Of a stretch of 64,000 nucleotides of DNA, positions 59,490 through 64,000 are shown piece after piece. A program made the translations under genes and the position numbers. The DNA comes from Podocnemis expansa (taxonomy: Eukaryota; Chordata; Testudines; Podocnemididae): contig ML681963.1 of NCBI GenBank assembly GCA_007922195.1, positions 142,044,873-142,108,872 of the forward strand, given 5' to 3'. Below the pieces are notes generated by a model. The model was not told the DNA's origin, made no database searches, and saw nothing but the letters and a program-made list of their open reading frames with translations. The stretch's first letter is position 1. Every line of letters starts with the position of its first letter.

Positions 59490-60292
59490 ACTGGACCTGG
59501 CCCACCCACTCCTGCCATTTTGGGCTCAGGGGGGTTGTTGGATAGCCCCCCGTGGGTCTGGAGGTACCAGTGCCACCGCAGTAGTGTGGGCTTCTGGACA
59601 ACGCCCATAGGGGATGGCACCTTCACCTCCACCCAGCTGCAAATGGGCAATGGGGTCTGGATGATCACGGTTTGCCCTTTAGTAACTGGTTCGGTAGCCA
59701 TCAGGGCCAGATAGGTGGCCTTCAGTACCTTCTCTAGAGGTGTATAATGCAGGGGAGCAGTCAGCTGCTTCCCCCAAAATCCAGTTGGTCCCTTCTTTCC
59801 ATCCCGGTGTTGCCACAAACTCCAGTCAGCATGATCCTCATCCACTGACACCTGCAACTCAAAGGGCCTAGAATGATCTGGGTAATGCAAGTGAGTATGC
59901 TGCTGCAAGGCAGCATTTGCAGCCGCCAGAGCTTCATTCTGCTCCAAGCCCCAAACAAACTGGGCTTTCTTACCTGTGATATTGGCAATGGGGCGTAGGA
60001 TCAGGCCCAGGTGGGTGGATACCCACGCCAGTAGTTCCACAACCCCAGTAAGGCCTGAGCTCCTCCTTTGGCAGTCAAGTGTTTCCTGCACAGGGTGGGG
60101 AATCTCCCGTCCCTGAGATGACCAATGCATACCCAGGAAAACCACAGATTGAGAAGGCCCTTGGACCTTTGCATCCTGAATCTCCCATCCCCTCTCTCTC
60201 ATGTTTGCCTTCAAGGAATCTAATGCCAGAACTACCTCTCCCTCAGTATCCCCAGTTATCAAAACATCATCAATGTAATGGTGATCATTCAC
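59486..60292 (-). pseudogene. Reverse transcriptase, YIDD box to connection domain
   Basis: The 268-codon frame starts with HYIDDVLITGD, the polymerase active-site box, followed by SVVFLGMHWSSQGREIP (primer grip region), FVWGLEQNEALAAANAALQQ and TGFWGKQLTAPLHYTPLEKV (connection domain), ending just before RNase H. It is the best preserved polymerase part. RNase H follows in another frame, so a frameshift lies at about 59,486-59,489. Confidence 0.9.
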
Positions 60293-60897
60293 AGAGGGTG
60301 GGCATTTCTAGCCCTCGAGGTCCCGACCCACCAAACCGTGGCACAGCAGAAACAGAGCTGTTTTCCGCCCCAGGTGAAGGCAAATTGGTCCCGACTAGCC
60401 TCATCCAACACTATGCTGAAAAAGGCATTAGCTAAGTCGATAGCGGCAAATCAGGACTTGCCCTCTGACTCAGTGCACTGTATCAGGGAGACAGTGTTTG
60501 GCACGGCTGCAGCCAAGGGCGGGGCATGCCAGGAGCCATCCAGTTTGCTGACAGGCCATATGGGGCTGTTGAAGGGGCTAGTGGGGCGTTCCACCACCCC
60601 TGCTGCCTCCAATGCTGCAATAGTCTCTGAAATCTCCTGATAACTGCCAGGCAGCCAGTATTGCGGGGTGTTCACCACTACTTGAGGAAGTGGAATCTGC
60701 AAAGGCTCCCATTTGGCAGCTCCAACCGCCACTGGCTTCACAGCTCGAATGTAGGGCCTTGCCAGTGAGAACACTCCAGCACTGGTCTTGATGGGACAGC
60801 CTTTCAGGGTGTTCACACCTAGGATACACTCCAAAACACGGGTAATAACAGCTTGAGTCCTGGGGGGGGGGGGAATTCCCAATAGCCAAGTCCACAT
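60293..60897 (-). pseudogene. Reverse transcriptase, fingers and palm start, broken
   Basis: The frame 60,451-60,897 includes ILGVNTLKGCPIKTSAG, then YQEISETIAALEAAGVVERP and SPFNSPIWPVSKLDGSW, the N-terminal fingers. The short segment with the conserved Tyr-Arg-Leu stretch expected after DGSW is missing, and PPLAAAVPNTVSLIQ follows directly. A TGA lies near 60,447-60,451. After it the first catalytic Asp motif (FAAIDLANAFFSI) and QFAFTW-like text can be read, then homology is lost for about 60 bases before the YIDD box. Confidence 0.85.
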
Positions 60898-60912
60898 ACA
60901 CCACCCTCCCCC

Positions 60913-61182
60913 TCACAGAATTCCCCCAAACCCCTCAATCATCACTGTCTGCCTAGCCATCTGATCAGGGTTACCCGGGAGAATAGTCATTTCTGACCCT
61001 GTGTCCACTAGGGTAACCTCCCTCTGGGGACTTCCCCGGGGCCAGTATATGGTAATGGACACATAGGGGCATAGGTCCCCCACCCGGTTCACCCTACAAT
61101 GTACCGGGCCTGCCCCAGGGGACTCGCCACCCCTCCAGCCAGGGGTAGAGGGGCTCCACTGGAGCCAAGGGTTCTGCATCAA
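60913..61182 (-). pseudogene. Retroviral aspartic protease
   Basis: The frame holds VTLVDTGSEMTIL, with the catalytic DTG at residues 60-62 counted from 61,182, and MIEGFGG, the flap-following region. It matures Gag and Gag-Pol in retroviruses. The frame differs from the gag frame before it, as expected for gag-pro frameshifting or from decay. It ends at a stop at 60,913. The sequence after that is affected by a 12-base G run (60,862-60,873) where the reading frame changes. Confidence 0.8.
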
Positions 61183-61185
61183 GTG

Positions 61186-61753
61186 CAGGCTTCCTTCCCT
61201 CCCCAGCTTCCCCTTTCTTACCCTGACAGTGCAGCTTATATAGCTTCAGCAATTCATCTGTGGGTCTATTATACAGTTTCTCTTTGTCTATGCCTGCCTT
61301 AATCAGAGCTCACCAGATGTCAGCCTGAGTCAGTGAGATGAGAGAATTCCCTGCTTCTTTCCCCCCTCCCCTCCCTCTGGGCTGAATTGGGTGCGCGTCC
61401 CTCCGCTCCTCACCTACAAGGCCCTCTAGGTGGAGGATGGTAGTAACCGCTTCCCTTGCTCCATCCCCCACTAACGGACTGGTTGCGGCCAGCACCCGGG
61501 CACGGAGCCACCCCGGAGTCACTTTCAGGGTCTTAGCTTGCATGCTGCCTGAAAAGGGCTCTGCATGTGGACCATCTATGCATCCAGCAAAAACCATGGA
61601 GGCTGTGGCCAGGTTCAAGGCCACATCTGCCAGGGACCTGCAGGGGCACAATCCCAACTCCTCATCTGTGAGGGCCCCACTATCCCCATATCCTTCTCGG
61701 ATTGCCCCAGCAACCCAGTGTTGAGAGAAAAGCTTGTTCTCTGCTCTGGTCAA
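61186..61753 (-). pseudogene. gag, C-terminal part
   Basis: Reads TRAENKLFSQHWVAGAIREG, LGLCPCRSLADVALNLATAS, then TPGWLRARVLAATSPL and a Gly/Arg stretch (QPRGRGGGKEAG). A TGA at about 61,307-61,309 interrupts it, after which the same frame continues with KAGIDKEKLYNRPTDELLKL and ends near 61,100. No CCHC zinc knuckle was found, which is unlike most orthoretroviral nucleocapsids. Confidence 0.65.
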
Positions 61754-62230
61754 TGATGGAGCCAGACAACAGGAGGAAGAATCACCAGTTTATTGACACT
61801 CAGAGCTACTGAGTGCGGCCGGCCCCGAAGGACTGGTGCTAAAAGGGTTTTATACCCAGGTACAACAACTTAATTCAAGGAAATCTAAAAATGGTTAATA
61901 TATTCAAGGTAAACAAGATTAATACATTTATTAGTACCATATAGGGATAGTTTTCATACATATTCATATAAGATAGGAGAATTAGTAAAGAAGGTCAAGC
62001 AGGCTCCTTAAGAGCCTGGGAATGTAATAAACAGGAGAAATTGTTGATTAATAGGTGACCTCGAGACTGGTGCAGTTTCCCCTAATCTTCTGCTTATAGA
62101 CTGTTCAAGGATGAGAGGGGCTCTATACTTTTGTTAGTCAGGCTAGAGGTTGAAATAATATTAAGGGAACAGTGCTAAGATGGAGTCACTTATGCTCACA
62201 AGTTTGTGGTCTCATACAAATCTCATAACA
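61754..62230 (-). repeat. Probable solo LTR inserted in gag, 477 bp
   Basis: On the minus strand the segment starts TGTTATGAGATTTGTATGAG and ends GGCTCCATCA, with TATAAAACCC near 61,850 and CAATAAACTGG near 61,790 in LTR order. It is unrelated to the LTRs of the host provirus and separates two pieces of gag. No matching target duplication was seen at its ends, so the boundaries or later deletions remain uncertain. Confidence 0.6.
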
Positions 62231-62251
62231 CCAGGCAGTTAGAGTAAAATC

Positions 62252-62600
62252 CTAGTTCCCATTGGCAGCATGCAGAATATTTTGCACTGTGGTATTGTGA
62301 GTCAGTGCTACCAGCGACCGCATTTCCCCAGGGAATACCTCCATAGCTGCCGGTCCCTGCTGATAGAGCAGCATCAGCCACGGTACTGTCCCCTCTTGGG
62401 GCTTCTGTTTGAACTGTTTCATCAAATTCATGATGTCCTCCATATTAAAGTTGTGCCTCATCCAAGAATCAGTGGGGGGGTTCCACAACTGATTCAGGGC
62501 ATCTCAGTCCTCCTTACGAGTGTCCAATGCCAATGGGTGCACAGCTACCAAAGAGGCCTCCTGCCCCTGTGCAGTCCTTGAAAAGGTTGGGCTCAAATTC
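62252..62600 (-). pseudogene. gag, middle part
   Basis: Reads toward RHNFNMEDIMNLMKQFKQKP and VPWLMLLYQQGPAAMEVFPG, capsid-like helices, and stops at 62,252 just upstream of an inserted LTR. An in-frame stop also lies near 62,490. Assigned to gag by position between the N-terminal part and protease. Confidence 0.6.
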
Positions 62601-62731
62601 ACCGGAACTCTGGTTCCCCAAGTGGAGCAGATAGGCAGGTCTCCACCACACCTACCTGCCCACTCTCACCCTCCACCTCCTCCCCATCCAAGTCACTCTC
62701 CTCCTCCTCTGAGTCCCACGTGCTTGGATAA

Positions 62732-63235
62732 CTACAGGGATCCCAACTCAGGCAGGTTACAATAGCACAGACCCGGACAACTCTTACCCCTCTTTATCCT
62801 CCAGCGGTCCAGCTTGCGGGCCACCCAAGCTTCTGTTTTACTCTGCCAGCTGTCTGCCCGGCTCTGCTCTACCTCCACGGTGGTGTGGAGACAGGCAGCC
62901 TCTCCCTCAACTTCCTGGAGCTTCCTCTGAGCATCCGTCAGGGCTGCCTCGGTCTCCAGTCTCCTTTCATCTAGGGCTTGGAGTGCAGTTAACAGGACCC
63001 ATTCCACAAGTCCACCTTCCTTCCGGCACCCTGTCCCTCTGTTCTCCAGCCTGAGGCCCTCCAAGGCACTTACCACAGCCTGGGGGGTTGGCTCCCCCTC
63101 TACCTCAGGCCATGCTGCAGGCAGGGCACATCTATTCAGCCACTGGGCGACAGTGGCCCAGTTGCCGGTCGCTGGCCACCCTAGGATGCACCCTTGTCCT
63201 CCAGTCCACTCCTGCTTCCTCCCAAACAGGGGCAT
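62732..63235 (-). pseudogene. gag, N-terminal part
   Basis: The likely start is the ATG at 63,235 (MPLFGRKQEW), 30 bases after the LTR. An upstream in-frame ATG lies inside the LTR. The frame shows a globular part, then a strongly helical stretch (LQALDERRLETEAALTDAQR) likely to form a coiled coil, and a basic end (WVARKLDRWRIKRGK). It stops at 62,732. A neighbouring frame continues with an acidic stretch (SEEEESDLDGEEVEGE) and then text that leads into the next gag part, so the gene is frameshifted here. Gag would build the particle core. There is no family motif strong enough to name it without its position. Confidence 0.7.
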
Positions 63236-63244
63236 TGCGGCGGG

Positions 63245-63262
63245 ACCTTGCTCGCTGCGCCA
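63245..63262 (-). promoter_or_regulatory. Probable primer binding site
   Basis: Two bases after the 5' LTR the minus strand reads TGGCGCAGCGAGCAAGGT, starting with the TGG that pairs with a tRNA CCA end. By eye it is nearest to serine-type primer sites but differs at several positions, so the primer tRNA is not assigned. The gag start follows only ~10 bases later. Confidence 0.6.
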
Positions 63263-63264
63263 GA

Positions 63265-63815
63265 TGTCACGAGTAGGCTCGGGACAGGTTTGAGGATCCC
63301 ACGTGATAAGCAACACCTGAGTCAGGAGTGAAGCAGACTACAACTTTATTAAAGATACAGCCAAATTAAACCCTATTGCTCACCATAACGTAGCCCAGGG
63401 CAGAGCCCTGTCCTGGTGTCAGTGGCTACACCACCACCTTGGGGTGAGGGCCCCCTTAGAGTGGACCAAGGCCCCCTACTCACAGCGTCCTTCTGACCCG
63501 AGAGAGACTCCCACCCATCCTTCCTAGGGAATTTCCTTTTATACCCAGACACAAACAGCTTGACAGTGCTTATCAGCAAAAGCAGAGGTAAGGAGACAAA
63601 GAAAAAAAATGAGTAAAATCCTCCCTCCGTGGGGGAAAGGCGGGGAAAAGGGCTTGTATGGTGGTGACTTCCCCTTTCCAGAGGAGACTGCAAAGATTGC
63701 GGTTTCAAACTAGTAGCCCAATATAACTATAAGCTGGTCTATCTATCAGGGTCCACCATCCCCCAGCCACCCTAAACTAACGTGTGACAATGTCTTCCAG
63801 TAGGTGACCACTACG
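63265..63815 (-). repeat. 5' LTR of the provirus, 551 bp
   Basis: It matches the 3' LTR along its whole length. On the minus strand it has a TATA box in GGTATAAAAGGAAATTCCC (near 63,530-63,545) and a polyadenylation signal AATAAAG (near 63,350). The first base pair should be TG but reads CG, a point change at 63,815. A few-base insertion (around 63,600) and a changed ~15-base patch near 63,745 distinguish it from the 3' copy. Confidence 0.95.
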
Positions 63816-63820
63816 CTGTG

Positions 63821-64000
63821 ACTGTTGGTTTAGTAGAAGCTGTGGTGCTGGTGGTTGTTTCTGAGACTGTAGTAGATGGTGCCTGTGTGGTTGTAGTTGT
63901 GATACTTCAGGTAGTGGTTGGGCAGTTGGGGTTTTCTTCACAGCACAAAACACGTATCTGGTAATTCAAACACATTTTTAATTTCCCAATTTGATCCTCA
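63821..64000 (-). pseudogene. Mucin exon: end of CysD domain and PTS linker
   Basis: The minus strand reads EDQIGKLKMCLNYQIRVLCC, the C-terminal end of a CysD (WxxW) domain, then Thr/Ser-rich mucin sequence (TTTTTQAPSTTV, ETTTSTTAST) up to the provirus. CysD domains are non-glycosylated modules between mucin repeats that tune mucus porosity. An in-frame TGA at 63,907-63,909 sits at the start of the linker. The first 44 bases of the CysD end recur identically at about 53,822-53,865 in the next CysD copy. The domain start is beyond the window edge. Confidence 0.85.

Larger units (their letters stand above)
54354..63815 (-). mobile_element. ERV-L-like endogenous retrovirus with env-like gene
   Basis: The 9,462-bp provirus is bounded by LTRs that start TGTAGTGG and end CGTGACA, read on the minus strand, although the 5' LTR now starts CG. 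The 5-bp target repeats are ccgtg (54,349-54,353) and ctgtg (63,816-63,820), one mismatch. Coding order is gag, protease, RT, RNase H, integrase-dUTPase, a small ORF and env. Integrase followed by dUTPase is the arrangement of class III ERV-L. About 33 differences can be counted by eye over ~540 aligned LTR bases, near 6%, so the insertion is old. Every major gene is broken. It lies inside the PTS coding exon of the mucin, antisense to nothing: both run on the minus strand. Confidence 0.93.
46342..64000 (-). pseudogene. Gel-forming mucin (MUC5AC/MUC5B-like), decayed
   Basis: Minus-strand exons encode, in order, the end of one CysD domain, a PTS linker (split by the provirus), a second CysD domain, a short Cys-rich module, and the D4 assembly (VWD, C8, TIL). 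That is the layout C-terminal of the mucin repeats in MUC5AC and MUC5B, secreted polymers of mucus, and VWD motifs such as GWGDPHY and YYTFLDNCTY fit MUC5AC best. Phases fit at most junctions. In-frame stops are at 63,907-63,909, 53,743-53,745, 51,812-51,814, 48,984-48,986 and 47,547-47,549. A base is missing near 53,900, and the frame does not join between the exons at 47,529 and 46,855. VWC and cystine-knot exons were not found downstream. Upstream exons lie outside the window. Confidence 0.85.

Overview
The window is vertebrate nuclear DNA, most likely from a sauropsid and probably a turtle. This is inferred from the repeats: CR1 and L2-type LINEs, a Penelope element with a GIY-YIG domain, a DIRS-like fragment, dense Harbinger and hAT DNA transposons and a class III (ERV-L-like) endogenous retrovirus. 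No bacterial gene organisation is present. No intact protein-coding gene was found. The one host gene recognised is a gel-forming mucin of the MUC5AC/MUC5B type on the minus strand, and it looks like a pseudogene.

Layout: positions 1-46,300 are intergenic and packed with nested transposons. A ~5.2 kb Harbinger element (6622-11868) keeps a full-length but stop-interrupted transposase and its Myb/SANT-like partner, and is itself split by a 1.7 kb hAT element with a near-perfect 8-bp target duplication. A Penelope 3' end lies at 13.7-14.6 kb. A DIRS-like remnant (15.9-22.3 kb) hosts two nested Harbinger-type foldback elements and a hAT element. The 400-base assembly gap at 23,388 cuts another copy of the same GC-rich foldback family. 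A 5'-truncated CR1 LINE lies at 29.0-31.7 kb and an L2-like LINE at 32.3-33.0 kb. At least six short hAT elements can be delimited by 8-bp duplications.

Positions 46,342-64,000 hold mucin exons in transcript order from high to low coordinate: tandem CysD domains with Ser/Thr/Pro-rich linkers, then the D4 assembly (VWD, C8, TIL). Exon phases join at most junctions, but at least four in-frame stops, a one-base frame loss in a CysD domain and a frame mismatch after the C8 exon are visible. The following VWC and cystine-knot exons were not recognised in the remaining 46 kb.

A 9.46 kb provirus (54,354-63,815, minus strand) is inserted inside the mucin PTS coding sequence, with ~0.5 kb LTRs at both ends and a 5-bp target duplication (one mismatch). 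Its order is gag, protease, RT, RNase H, integrase fused to a dUTPase carrying all five motifs, a small ORF with a C-terminal hydrophobic segment, and a ~2.1 kb env-like gene. All of gag, pol and env are broken by stops or frameshifts, a second LTR is inserted in gag, and the integrase catalytic glutamate is replaced by lysine. The dUTPase position is that of ERV-L elements, but the env-like gene is not typical of mammalian ERV-L, which makes this provirus the most interesting object here.
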